A stretch of DNA of 64,000 bases from Trichopria drosophilae (lineage: Eukaryota > Arthropoda > Insecta > Hymenoptera > Diapriidae). The notes beneath the pieces were generated by a model, which was given only the letters and a program-made list of their open reading frames with translations, was not told the origin of the DNA and ran no database searches. Shown one piece after another: positions 30,631 to 43,200 of this stretch (positions are counted from its first letter, which is position 1; every line of letters starts with the position of its first letter). Position numbers and translations under genes: made by a program. The stretch lies in contig CM059584.1 in NCBI GenBank assembly GCA_030407085.1, forward strand, positions 126,451,001-126,515,000, in the 5' to 3' direction.

Positions 30631-31190
30631 ATGGTATGTAACGTGGGACTAAAACAATTCTGGTCCTCGCATGTGTTGCCGGTACTCGTCTGCGCTTCGT
30701 ATACCGGGAACAATATCCCAACAAACGAAAAAGTATACGAAAAATCTGTGTACGATTTAATAAGAAATAAGTCTGTTTCTTTCCCACTCTTTCAGTTACG
30801 AATGCAAGTGTATAACATAACCTCAAAGAAACGATTACTTTGGATTATCGAATGATTTAAACTTAAAACTAGAAAACAGAACATTTTTTCGAAAATTATG
30901 AAATACGGAAAACGATATAATCAATTCTTCGATTAAATGATCAGAATTTAAAGCTATTCTAAGCCGCAACAAATCGATTTTTGTAATGCGTTAAATACGG
31001 TGTCGTATAAGATCAAATGAATTCAATTCTGGTATTGCGGGTCGCATAAAATAGTATAAATTCGTATAAGAATCTCGTATAATTAATACGCCACTAGAAA
31101 GAAACAGAATCCAAAATTTCGATTTCGTATACTTTTTCGTTTATTGGGATGTCCGGACCAGAATTACAGATTTAGTTCCATGTTACATAA
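30631..31190. mobile_element. 0.56-kb TIR element, ATGTAACRTGGRACTAAA ends
   Basis: The left end (30636) ATGTAACGTGGGACTAAAA, CAATTCTGGTCC and the block CAACAAACGAAAAAGTATAC are mirrored at the right by GTATACTTTTTCGTTTATTG, GGACCAGAATTACAG and TTTAGTTCCATGTTACAT. The left arm carries an extra about 45 bases between the two blocks. No coding function. Confidence 0.8.
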
Positions 31191-31602
31191 TATACTATTG
31201 CAATATATTTTTTGTAAATTCCTATAATGTGTCCAAATTTCGTTTTTGCACAATTTCAACATGATTACAACTTGATTACTATATTTACTTACTTCGTTTA
31301 CATTGCTTATAGAAACAATTATTTGAATTATTTAAAAACAGAACCAATGGTTATGATGAATTTTTTTGGATGTTACCATTCGTTGGTAACTATTTAGTAG
31401 CAGTGAAATCTTGAAATACAACGAAGAGATTGAGATCGGCCGGTCAGGTAAAAATTACTGTCTACGGTAGATTAAGGGAACATTCATGTTAGTATCTTGT
31501 TTGTGAATGAGATGGCCTTCTGTTGAGGAGAATGTTCGGGTCTTCTCGCTTAAGAAATAAGAAAAGATTTAGTATAAGTTCGGGTTCGATACAGCTGAAA
31601 GC
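31191..31602 (+). other. upstream region of the U1 gene
   Basis: AT-rich sequence preceding the U1 gene. snRNA genes of insects use a proximal sequence element about 40-65 bases upstream. The stretch around 31535-31565 (TCTTCTCGCTTAAGAAATAA) is at the right distance, but I cannot confirm the motif. There is no TATA box at -25, as is usual for Pol II-type snRNA promoters. Confidence 0.3.
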
Positions 31603-31764
31603 ATACTTACCTGGCGCAGAGGTTACCGTGATCATTAAGGCGGTTCCTCCGGGGCGAGGCTCTTCCATTGCACTTCGGTCGAGCTGACCCCTGCGAATAT
31701 CCCTAATGTGGATATCTCGTGCGTAAAATTTTTGTTAGTCGGGTCTGCGTTCGCGCTAACCCGG
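31603..31764 (+). ncRNA. U1: U1 spliceosomal snRNA
   Basis: The 5' end ATACTTACCTGGCG contains the invariant 5' splice-site pairing ACTTACCTG (31605-31613). Stem-loop I follows (GGTTACCGTGATCATTAAGG), the U1-70K binding site. Stem-loop II carries ATTGCACTTCGG, the U1A/SNF binding loop. CCTAATGTGGATATC lies in stem-loop III. The Sm site AATTTTTG is at 31727-31734. The terminal stem-loop CGGGTCTGCGTTCGCGC, then TAACCCG, ends the gene at about 31764, for about 162 nucleotides, near the insect norm of about 164. U1 defines 5' splice sites in the spliceosome. Loop I has ATTAAG where ACGAAG is usual, so this could be a variant copy or an early pseudogene, but the pairing stems look preserved. Confidence 0.92.
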
Positions 31765-32478
31765 ATAGAAAATTAAAAACATAATTCGAATTTAATGAAT
31801 TGTATTTTTGTCATGCATAAAAATAATTAAAAGAAAAAAATTTGGATTCAAAATATCAATTTGCATGAAAGAATCACTTTTAATTTTTTACTTTGTACTG
31901 TGTGTCGTACTATATTTGCAATATGTTGTAATGAAATAAAACTCCGGTATTACCTAATTAATATCTAATGAAATTTTCAAGTTGGTTTCCGAAATTTCCG
32001 GTTCAAATTTTCAGGCCCTTTAAAATCAATCTATTACAAAATAACAAACTTGATGAATCTATATTTTAAGTTAACCAAAAATTCATTATTTTTTTCTTTA
32101 CTTAACAATATGTAAAAAAATATTTCAACAATTATCTGGACAAGATTCAAATCCTTCATTTTTAGCTTTCAGACCGCATTCTGAAGCTTAAAATTTCTAA
32201 CGTTTACTGCACTGCGAAAAGTGTCTTTTATCAGTTACAATCCCATGTCTTTTAAAACTATTTCTTATACCCCGTAAAATAAATATTGCAATTACTGAAA
32301 TCCCATATTTTATTCATAAAAATCTTCGTCCTTTAACGTTTACTTATTATAAAGTAATTAATTAATTTAAAGGTTATTCTCAAATTTAAGTAAACATTAT
32401 CTTGAAAAAAAAAAAAAATTATTTTACAAACCTACAAATCAATTTACTTGATTATAAGAATTCCATTTACTTAAAAAT

Positions 32479-32518
<40 letters not shown>

Positions 32519-32680
32519 CTTGATATTCATTTAATTATATGTATTATTACTTTCTTTTAAAACAAATATTTACTTGCTACTATTCAAATCAACCATTTAC
32601 TTGAGTGAAGTAAATTTTACTTGAAAATAGAAATTTTTGTTCTCAGTGTAGTAGTGACTTCGGTTTGATTGAACCTTAAT
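31765..32680. other. AT-rich stretch with decayed MITE-like end
   Basis: No gene. An (AT)n microsatellite occupies about 32481-32516. The right part carries several ATTTACTTG motifs and finishes in GAACAAAAATTTC-like sequence in reverse, ending CTCAGTGTAG near 32651, like the right terminus of a CACTGAG-type element. The left end was not found. Confidence 0.4.
32481..32516. repeat. (AT)n microsatellite
   Basis: About 36 bases of alternating AT. Confidence 0.9.
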
Positions 32681-32685
32681 TTTTT

Positions 32686-32716
32686 TACTCATTTATACCG
32701 AGACTCTACTGTATAA
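32686..32716. repeat. TACCGAGACTCTACTGTA motif
   Basis: ATACCGAGACTCTACTGTAT recurs as ATACCGAGATTCTACTGTAC at 41844. In reverse, TACAGTAGAGTCTCGGTA resembles the CAGTAGAACCTCG type of terminal repeat known from pogo/Tigger-like elements. No second end located. Confidence 0.35.
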
Positions 32717-34910
32717 GGAACCGGTATGATATCGATTTAAACCAGTAGAAAAGTATGTTTTTGACATAAGCTCAATCTAAGACAGTATCCATTCATCGGA
32801 TGAGGTCTACTAAATACTATCAGTTTATAAATTTAAAATGATTTAAGTACTTATGTAAGAATGCAAACTAATATGTTTTTAGATCACTAAATCGAATACG
32901 GATTTAGCGAGTCAACTGAACTCAAGCATACTTGTTAGTGTCAGCTGACTATAGCGTGTTAAAAGTATGAATGACAATTTTGTGCTGAAGTGAAAAATGC
33001 GTTATGCTATTTCCAACATTGACTTGCGAGCAACAAACAATTGCTATGACATCGATAAATGGTTTACGCTAAATCAGTCAGACTAATAAAGAGAATTCTC
33101 TGAAATTAACTGCCTATAGATGCAAAGATTTTTGAGTGTCAGGAAAGTCCTTCTCAACGAAAACGAAATATTTGGACTTTGCTACATAATAGATCCTATT
33201 TTTATATGCTGTACGTTTTATATTTCCGAACTGCGACACATATTACATAACGTGTAAGTTTTACAATTTTCTTAGGTATCGACGTGACCTAACACTTTTA
33301 ATTCCTACCATACGTTATTTCCGTAATTACCTCGCAATTCCAGATTTTCCCGTCTTTCTTTTGAACTTTCCGACCTTTGCTTTTATATCGCCCCATTTGC
33401 CATTACGCTTCGAAAAGTAGCGTAAAAGTAAACTCGTTAGCTGAGTCGCACGTATGAACGTAGGATGACATCAGTACGTGTGCAGAAGTACACTGCAGGC
33501 CAAAAACAAAAACGCGATGCACTTCTCATTAAAACCTAAAATGTGCATCCATGAATGCATAAGGACCTGGGAAAACGCGTTGGCGGGCACGCGTCCTCTA
33601 AGCGGTAAAGTTTGATATTGCGAAACTTCACAGGCGTTTCTTTAGTTTAGGCTCGTTACTAAACCTATACTCGTGCAGATTCATACTCCCATAAGTCGGT
33701 TTCTAATTTTCCGCACAAAAAAAGAAACTCTTGACATGGGGAAGTTACATTTTTAGTATTCGTTCGGTAAAATCGTTTTCAAAAGTTTCTAAGTCTAAGA
33801 GGAAAATAGGTCAAAATAATTTTGTACCTTTACAAAGAATTCAGTAATTTTAATTTTTGTGAATTAATATTGAGGATTTCGCAAAAGTTTAGTAGAGCCG
33901 CTAGCGCCAGTATTACAAATCTGAAAAAAAAACTCGTCGTTTAAACAAAATCGCTGGGTTCTTAATAGCAAAACGTTGTGACAAATTTTTTAGCAAAAAA
34001 TATGTTTATTTTCTATAATAGCATTTTCCAACAATGAGCTTCTTAATAATAAACAGTAAGATTACATTATATTTTTGTCACAAACGTATTTGTGTATTTT
34101 ATAGCAAGGTTTTCAAGACCTTAATAACGTCGATAACACATTTAGTATTAGAATACTGTACAAAAATGTACTTTTTAATACACAAATTAGACTGCTCTGC
34201 TATTATTAAAAAAGAACTTGTGAAATCATGTAGTGAGGCAAAATCCTTTCTGGAGAACGAAAGTATAACTTCACACAATGGCAATGTAATACAAAGCATT
34301 GGTTTCACACATATAATTTAATGAAAAAATATTAACTGAACTAGTTAATTTTACAAATTGATACAAACAAATTGACAATTTGTCACGATTCTCTTTATCT
34401 CCTATTCGGAAAATTTGAATATCTTTCCCAATTCGTAGTAAAGAGGAAGAATATCGAATAAATTTAGAACAAATCAAATGAAGCCCTTAATTATAATATT
34501 TGAATAACTTGAAGCAATATTTATCAAATCAATACTATTTAATTAAAACACTGCGAAAGAATTAAATTCAACAATACACGGTCCAAGGTTATACAATTCT
34601 AAAATGATATCGCGTAGCTCTCATTTTTTGAACAATATAGCTATAACTGTTGTTCAGACGGTAATATTCGAATATCGTCGATATACGCACGCCATATTCA
34701 TTATTATCTATTTATGGTTGCACACATAATCATCAGCATAAATATATTTATAAATTTGTTGTAGTAATTTGTATATAAAATTGAATTAAGATTTCCAAGT
34801 CAGACATAACAAAAGAAAATTAAAGATAGCGATTCACTGATTGTAATTCTATTTGATAATTGATAGCAAAATACACTTATTAATCCCAAACATTCAAATA
34901 ATCATACCAA
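32717..34910. other. no gene recognised
   Basis: Mostly unique AT-rich sequence. Open frames up to 95 codons (34034-34321) have no visible domain. About 33340-33620 is less AT-rich and looks like unique non-repeat DNA, possibly regulatory. Confidence 0.35.
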
Positions 34911-34911
34911 T

Positions 34912-35135
34912 GTATTTTTTGACCCTTCGGCCGTAAAACTCGATTTCTCGGCCTAGGGCGAAACCTTCGGCCGCGAATTAGCGAGTCCTAAATAGAATAA
35001 AAAAATAATACATTATTGGTGACGGGCGAAATATCGATCTCCGACGAGTGTGACTGTTACCCTCACTTCGCTCGGGCGACAAACTTCACACTCGTTGAAG
35101 ATCAATAATTGCGCCCTTGGCACATAATGTACTAT
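34912..35135 (+). repeat. CpG-rich composite palindromic repeat (modules D and C)
   Basis: Module D (34912-35000) has CTCGGCCTAGGGCGAAACC and CGCGAATTAGCGAGTCCTA. It recurs inverted at 44826-44918. Module C (35015-35130) has GGGCGAAATATCGATCTCCG, ACGAGTGTGACTGTTACCCT and the mirror CTTCACACTCGTTGAAGATC, and recurs at 44163-44275 (inverted) and 44393-44510. The boundaries carry AATAATGTACTATTAATTT. Confidence 0.75.
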
Positions 35136-35344
35136 TAATTTAGTTTTTTGATCAAGTCATCCTATTCACTGTCATTTATATTTACGTGAAATGGTCGTTT
35201 GTTTAATTTGACCATTAAATTGTGGTAAAGAACAAAATAGTGACAACTATTAAATTAAATTTCGAAGCGCAGCAAACAACAAAATAGCAAAAACAGCGAA
35301 TTTTCAGAACATGGAGGCGGACGCCGAAGTCTTTGTTTTTGATT

Positions 35345-35485
35345 GTATCGTTTCCGTGCCGAAAACCGAGCCAGATACGGCAAAAATTTAGTGAACCTTT
35401 GTGTAGAGAAGGAAATATCCTACAAAAAGTCCCGAAAAGCCCTATCCTAAAATGTATAGTTTAAGCACAAGCGAGCCGGACAGTA
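35345..35485 (+). repeat. diverged copy of the arm of the 17989-18486 hairpin element
   Basis: GTAGAGAAGGAAATATCCTA, CAAAAAGTCCCGAAAAGCCC and TATAGTTTAAGC correspond to GTAGAGGAGGAAATTTCCTA, CAAAAAAGTCCCGGAGAGCC and AAAACTTAGGC at 18340-18390. Only one arm is recognisable. Confidence 0.6.
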
Positions 35486-38305
35486 ACCAGTTCTTTCCAG
35501 ATAGCACTCAGTACTGTCTGCTTCTTTCCGTGTATATACGGACTTAACATGGCTTTCACTACTTGCGAAAATGATCGCCTATGCTAAATACACAGAATAT
35601 ATGCACTAAACGGTAAGCTTGATGCACCACCACACGACGGATGTTCGAAACTGCGCTCTCTCGAGCGCCGTCACTCGGCTGGCGTTCGAAACGGATAGAA
35701 ACTGTTCTCTCGAGAGAAAGTTCAAGATGACCGTGTAAACAAAATGACTCAATGCTCGGAAACAATTTTCCGTTCGAATTGTGCCTAATCCTGGCATAGG
35801 TATATACAGTCCATTCGTATGTATATATGACACATTATTTAGATAAAACAAAATGCCAACTACAAGACGCGTTGGTGTAAATAATTGTGACTTTTGATTT
35901 TGTTCGACATACTAACCCAATATAAAATTTCAAAATATTGCTGTTCAGTGTCTATATTACAAATGCTGAGAGCATTAGAAGTAAATACGGAAAGTACAGT
36001 CATATCTGAAAAATGTAGTAATAACAATTATGTGGTTTAATGGTCTTTATATCTCATTTTTCAATTATGTTTATAACTAAGGGAGAGGATTGTCTGTATT
36101 GTAAGTCTGTTTGTTTCTATAAAAAATCGCTGAAATGAAACATTGGAAAAAATCCATGCGCGGATGTTTCTGTGGAAAATTTTTACTTGTAGTATGACAG
36201 TAGCAAAGGAAACGACAACCTTTTGAATTTTCGATATTTTTATATTATTATAATTTGTAACATTCTCGACGTGATTTTAAATAAAAATGCAAAATATCTG
36301 TACGCTTTACGTATTTCACATTACTTAGAAACAATGTATCGTGTACAGATTTATATACAAGAGTTCACCACTCCCAATAATTATTACTGATACAATATAA
36401 TATTAGATATTATAATCAAATATATAAATACTTGACTAATGAATACACACCCAAAAATAATATCAATGAGCGCAGAAAATTTGGCGACATTTAATTTTTT
36501 ACTAATTATGTACTGTGCTTTTTTGATATAGTTTTTCAATTTCTCGTGAAATTAGTTGTTTCAAAATTACCGATATTCGAATTATTTTTTTACAAATAAA
36601 TCATGTTTTTTCGAACAATCGTCCATTTATAAAACAAAATACTGAACATTGAATAGCGCACAATATAAGAAACTTAAAACTTCCCTTCATTGTTCAAACA
36701 TTTTTGCAGTTTGAATGAATATCCTGATGGCCGAAGCCAATTACATGAATGTAATCAAATAACGAGCTGCCACGTATTTCTTTCGATGACTATTTGACGT
36801 TTTTCCATGTAACATGTTAGTGATGATCCGGATAAATTGAGCTTCGTTCGCTGAATACATAAGAAGAAAATCGATAGGCAAATGACCCACTGTTTTTTGC
36901 CATGCATCAATGCAACAAGTATCACGCACGTGAAACATCCAGCTGGATTTCGCACACAAGCGTAAGAAACAGACATTCCGATATATCCGCTATCAATTTA
37001 TTAAACGACAGGTCGTCGTTGTTTGCGAGGAAGCCCGTTTGAAATACGACCCCCCTGGAAAACAGCAACCCACTTCCCATCCCGGTGTCGACATTTACGT
37101 AAACGGGACAGGTGACGTAATTGCACTGGGAGGATGCACCACGTAGATCCTATACTGGACGTCATTGACTAATCGCTGAAATAACATGTTACTGGAGAAC
37201 AAGGTAAAAAATTATTAGCAAATGTATTTTTTATTTACTACAATTTTGTATCTAGTAATTGATTCCTATTAAATCGAAATATATGTTTAAAGTTGTACAT
37301 TAACAATAACAGATCATTCATTTTGCACGAAAATCTCCAGTTAAGTGTTAATTATCGAGAATTGCCACGTTGAAAAATATACTAATTTCATTCGTTTTAG
37401 AAATTTAAATTTATGTAACAACAATTTTGATAAAATGTATGAATCAATTAAATTTATCAAAATATAATAAATTATCTACGATATAGAATACCTAATAAAA
37501 TTTATTACCTACCATTTCAATCTTTTTATCGTCATAGTTTCGGATCGTTTCTGTTCCTTTTCAGGAGGTACTGTTATTTTGTATTTATTCGTTGCTTATG
37601 TCTTGGATTGCGATAAACATCGTATTACCTCGTGGCTACGTTCAAAGTAATACACACTAGAGAAGATTTACAAACTTATAATATAATAGCTTAAATAACT
37701 AGGATGATTTGACTAATGGATAAGCGCGAGTTAGTGAACGAAACTACACATATTCTAAATTTGATGCAATCAGTTTATCTGCATAGTTGCAGCTTTTAAT
37801 CCGAAATACTGTAAAAAATTAAAATAAGTGACGGAGTGTGGATGAAAAATGCAGGGAAGAAAAACGTAGCACGAAGAAAAGTGAAATGGATATTGTACAA
37901 AGAAAAACGAAAATTTACTAAACGTTTGTTAATTTTCGGAACTTACCGATTTTTAAAGACATATTACAGTAAAGTCAGCATAACTTATATTTCTGCATGG
38001 TAATATTTACTTTACGTCAGAAAGTAAAGTGTTTGGAATTTTTACCCAGCCGGAAAAGTTAATAAAATGGGAAATACTATATAAAATTACCGTATAATTT
38101 AATCTTAATGGGAAGTAACTTTGACATTCGTCGAAATATAGAAGTTACGTCCTTTTCATGAATTAGTACAATAAACTAAACGAAATGTATACAATAAGAA
38201 GGACAACTTTTTCTTAAGGATATTTTACTAAACCCTTCGGTAATATTTCTCGATTCACGTGGAAAACTGGCCGAGCCTCAAGGAACGCAATATTTTTTTT
38301 TGGAC
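35486..38305. other. no gene recognised; GC-richer island near 37030-37170
   Basis: Mostly AT-rich unique sequence. About 37030-37170 is less AT-rich, lacks repeat structure and has a short open frame without ATG (about 36931-37146) reading GKQQPTSHPGVDIYVNGTGD. It is too short to call a gene and could be an exon or a conserved non-coding element. Confidence 0.35.
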
Positions 38306-38607
38306 TACACGGAGAAAAATAATCAGCAAAATCTGCCGAAAAATCCACAGATTCTACCAATTTTATCCTATAGGGACAGCTGTTGGAATTCCGTTAGGGA
38401 TAGCCGATAATTTCAGCTAAATTTACTGAAAAAGTCCGCAAATTTAACGGAACAAATCTGCTAATGCAGCGGAAATTTAGAGCTATATTTATCATATGTA
38501 AAATTGCATATATTTTCGGCAATTCTACATATGATATGACACTGGAAAGCCGAAAATTTTAGCTGATATGATTCAGCTAATCCAGCGGAGTCATTTTTCT
38601 CCGTGTA
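38306..38607. mobile_element. 302-bp TIR MITE, TACACGGAGAAAAAT ends
   Basis: The left end TACACGGAGAAAAATAATCA and the right end, reverse TACACGGAGAAAAATGACTC, are inverted. The interior is rich in AATCTGC / GCGGAAATT motifs in both orientations. The terminus resembles that of the 17896-19795 foldback (TACAC(A/G)GAGAGAAATG). Confidence 0.85.
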
Positions 38608-39053
38608 CACTCTACAGCAGAAAAGATCTTGATTAGAAATTAATTTCAAATTTTCGCTGGGATTGTATCACAGGAACGATAACAGATGGTGGGGTTTACG
38701 CAAACGACAGAAAACGGCCACAATTTGTATAAATACAAGTTCCAAATTTTACGATGCTAAGAAGGTTAGTTCGTTCCATGAATATTTGTGTGTGCGTTTT
38801 TGCGTGGCGTTTGTTTCCGAGTTTAAAGATAGTTCCACCTTTTTTCTAGATGTATGTTTGAGAAATCCCTTGGGGGTGAATTATCTTTGAATTTAGGTTT
38901 AAAATTATCAAACGTTCGAGTAAATTATACAATAATGCCAACTCTTATTTGCTGAATATCTGGCAAAAGTTATCAAACGTCGGAATAAATCTTACAATTC
39001 TGAAGGTATTATTTATTATGCTTTTGGAGAAAATACTCTATGGGGGAGAGTAA
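38608..39053. other. no gene recognised
   Basis: Short AT-rich stretch between two TIR elements. A 75-codon open frame (38663-38890) has no domain. Confidence 0.4.
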
Positions 39054-39054
39054 T

Positions 39055-40263
39055 ATATGGGCATTATTCTAGAACTTTTAAACTTTGAGGTTGAAGAAAA
39101 TTTCATTTTTTTTTAGGCACATTCATGAAATTAATTTTATTGGCTTTAGAATTGATCAAATGACAGGAAAAACCTTGCGTGACTCATTTATACACAATGT
39201 ATTTTTTTTTTTGTAATGTAACATATTACGTTACTCGTAAAATTAGTTTTTAGTTTTGTAACGTTTAATATACATAAAAAATTGAGTTCTTTTGCTTATG
39301 GCCTAATTTTTAGAAGCTAGTATATAAAATTAAACGTCTAGTTAATAGTTATTCAAATTTAAAATAATGGATTAAATATGGCGGACTATTTTTACAAAAT
39401 TTCTTTGATTTTTATAAAATTTGATATGTTAGGGATTTTGAGGACACTGATTACAAATCCAAAGTCAGTTTTCATTAAAATTTGAAATCCAAATACATGA
39501 TTTAACATTAAGGATACTAAAAAATTTAAACGATTTGTAAAGAATAATCATTTTATTATTGTCAAAAAGTGTGTTTTTTGTTGTATTAAAAAAACACAAA
39601 AGTTATAAATACTTTAATAACATAGGAGAAAAGATCACAATGATTCCAAAGTACTTAGAAGCTAAATTGTAGATGTGCCATTAAATAATTTGATTTTTCA
39701 AAGTGAGTTTCGCTTGGAAATTTAAAGTTTGACGTGGTCGCATTTTTTATGTATAGGTGGCACACATTCGGGCAAAGGCTCAAATTACTTCTTATCATAT
39801 AGGCAATGTATCTCTGTTATGTGGTTTCTTAAAAACCAATGTGAAAAAAATTTCTAAGGTTGATTGCTAAATTGTCAACTATAAAAAAAAGTTATCTCGC
39901 AAGTTTGAAGGTATATAATTTTATTCCTCAGTCAGGCACATCATTAAATTAAGGATTTTTCATTTGTTTACATCCCCAAATACTTCCACAAAAAAACACA
40001 GATCATAAAAAAAAGGTGCAAAAAGTTTCAGTGTTAAAACTGAAAAAATGTAGTGAGTGTCGCGCACCAAAAACAGGCAAATTCACTACTTTTATTTACT
40101 CTCATTGTTTTCTACATATTTGTAATTAGTAATAAACACTTATTACATGTAAAACGAATAAAAATTTGTTGATCTGTCGTGTTGCAAAGTTATATTTAAA
40201 ATTTGTAAGGTATCATAATGAGCGACAACATAAAGTTTAAAAATTCTAGAACAATGCCCATAT
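39055..40263. mobile_element. TIR element, ATATGGGCA family, copy 3
   Basis: The left end ATATGGGCATTATTCTAGAA with CTTTTAAACTTT, and the right end in reverse ATATGGGCATTGTTCTAGAA with TTTTTAAACTTT, form inverted repeats of about 33 bases. About 1.2 kb, AT-rich, with a decayed ATGGCGG-type unit inside (39360-39490: AATATGGCGGACTATTTTTA). Confidence 0.8.
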
Positions 40264-43200
40264 ACTTATCATTCGGCAAAAATTTTACATTTGCATTGGC
40301 AAAAAGTTCCAAATACCCTTATGTGTCCTATTTTTACTCCGTCGTTCAGTAAAAAGTCCCGCATTATAAGTAAATTTTCCATTTTTCTTCTCTCCGCGAG
40401 AAAAAGATAAAAAGGTAGTATAATTAATCGAAAGGAATATGTCTCCATGTCTCCGGATATTCAACTCATATTATTAATCTATATTATATAATTCACATTA
40501 AAACTTTTTAAAATTCACAAAAAAATAGTCAATTTTAAATTAAATTATAATTTTTTTCCCAGTTCAATATCTTTCCGTGTGTTTATAAATAAAGTCGTGT
40601 TTACTGCAACATTATAATTTTGTGCAAGAAGCAAAATTAAATATCGACGAAAGTGGATTAAGCTGAACGTGCAAATCTCCAAGCTTACTGGCGTAAATTG
40701 CATTTTTGCGGTACATTCCTACTATCCTAGGAAACTGGATGACGACTCGCGTTAAAGCACATGCCAAAGGGGGCATATACGTATGAAACGGGACAACTCC
40801 TTCCTTTCTGACAGGACGGAAGTCTATCTTTAAGCCGATTCTCATTAAGAGCAAACGCCAGGCACCGGCGGACTCATCAACGAAATCTTACGCAAGAATT
40901 ACGTGGTATTTGGCGAAATTAATCCCGCTTACAGTCCGACGCATCTGACTTCCGATGGCTTTCGTCCTTTGTCGTAGCGGTCGCTGCGGGCTTCCAATTT
41001 TCACACGCCATTAGTCTTGAGACGAAAGGAGCTTTCCTGCTTAAATTCTAGTGACAGTTTCTACCCTCGCCGGTCATAATGAAAATTGTTATTACTGGTA
41101 TTACTCCAGGATTAAACCGCGTATGGTGAAATTAACATTGTGTCACGTGAGAATTGGACGACTATTCGTAAAGGATTGGAAATCTGTTAACCCATTTTGG
41201 CCCGAAAATCCAGAATTTGAACTTTTTTAATCCGAAAGTCAACCCAAAATTTAAAGTATCCAAAATATATATTGGTGAACTTCCTCTTTCAAATTCTGTG
41301 CTGAAAATTTGCATTTGCAGACTCACAAAGGAAACAGTTAAGACCATTTTCTGAAAAAATACCGATTTTTTGTTGTTACTTTGAAAAAATTGGGTATTTT
41401 GACATTGAGTAAGGCAATTCTGATTTTTTTAAAGAGTAGAAATCGTACGTTATTTATCTGACCTTACCCCTCCGATAAGATTTAACAAAACAAATGGCGG
41501 TTCCAAAATTGAGTCTGCAAGTTGTACTATTTCATGTCTTCTCTCAAATATTGCGTATTTGACCGTACACTGCGAGAAACTTATATTTTATTCAAGTTTA
41601 TGTTAAGTAGCACTATAAATCAGAAGAGTCACAGTATATTTGCGTCTCGCTATATTTACGTTCCAGTATATTTGTCCAATCCCGTCTCGTTACATTTGCC
41701 CGGTCATGTCTACTTATAATTGCCTGTTAACCGCTCTCTTTTTCCCCCACCATGCGGGCTGGGTCCTCAGGAAGGGCTTGCTGCGTTTTTTTTTGTAAAT
41801 ATAACAGGACGGAGGGGAACGCGACGAACCCAGTGGGCAAATATACCGAGATTCTACTGTACAGTCAATTTTAGTATAAAATATTGTTGTACCTGTACTT
41901 CTCCCAAGAAAACAATAGAATTTTCTATGATTATATACGAAGAATTGGGATCTAAAATATAATTTCCTATCTTGGCTTCATCTCCGAATATACAATTTCA
42001 AAATATTTCATTTCTAACGTTCAATTGAATAATTGAATTTTTTAAATATTTCAAGTTTCTTGTTTTTTTTTTTTACAATTTGAATATATGATATGGAAAC
42101 ATTAAAAGAATAACGGAACAAATTTCGGTAATAACAAACCATTTTGAGGTTACGTATTAACAATTGATATAATTACGTTTCCTTAATTTTCGTATTTTTG
42201 ACATTTACACGATCAAATAATGGATATTTGCGCGAGAATATTAAATATTACAAGATTTTTTATTATATTACTTTTCAAATTAAAAAAAATTGATTAAAGA
42301 AAAAATAGCATATAAAAATGCGCTTAAAAGCCTTTCCAATCACCAGTATTGAACTTTCGATATCAAAACAATTATTTTTTAGAAACAAACTTCGGGAATA
42401 TCACATTTTTTGCGAGAAAATCATAACGATTTTGATAAAATCGCCGACTGGTTCTAACTAATTTAATAGACATTTATTTTTATTTGTTTTAAAACGATAT
42501 GATTATATAGTTACAAAATATCGAAAAGTATAAGATGAGTCTGCGGACGATTCAGTTTATGCTTTAATAATAATATTTAGGACCACTGGGATTCTTTTTG
42601 ATGATCTTGACTAACTAACAACAACATTATAAATGACATTTTTAATAAGAAATAGGTGTATATTTCATTATAGGTTAAAGGTCTATATAATGATTTCATA
42701 ATAACTTGATTAATTGAAATTTCAAGTCATCTCATATTTGATCGATATTCAAACATTGTTTTTGATTGTTCGAACGAGGATCATTATTGTTATGTATATT
42801 CAGTTTCAACTTTCTTGGGTTTATTTTGTTAATATTTATAAAATATCGTTAAATGGATCGTTCTTAACTTTTGTTTTTATTACTTTTTGTTTTAATGTTA
42901 GTCTAAACTTTAAAAATCATATAAAAAAGTACACATAAAATATTACTCGGTGTGGACTGAAAATTTATCTCCCTAAAATAATAATACAGTCAGTGATGGA
43001 ACGTCTTTAGTAGAAAAGAAATTTGTGGAAAGCGTAAATTATATAAACCTCATATTCAAGGGGTTAAGGAGTGTATTAAAATATTAACACTGAGTAAAAT
43101 TGATTCTTTTGTCAAGAAAAGGAAACGTTCATGGTGCATTATAGACTCTCACGGAAGCAAGGAATACATCTAGAGACAGTAAAATAGTCTTATTTTGAAA

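Noticed and set aside
31570..31602. tRNA-like GGTTCGAT near the U1 gene
   Set aside because: Only a B-box-like string; no acceptor stem or cloverleaf can be folded around it.
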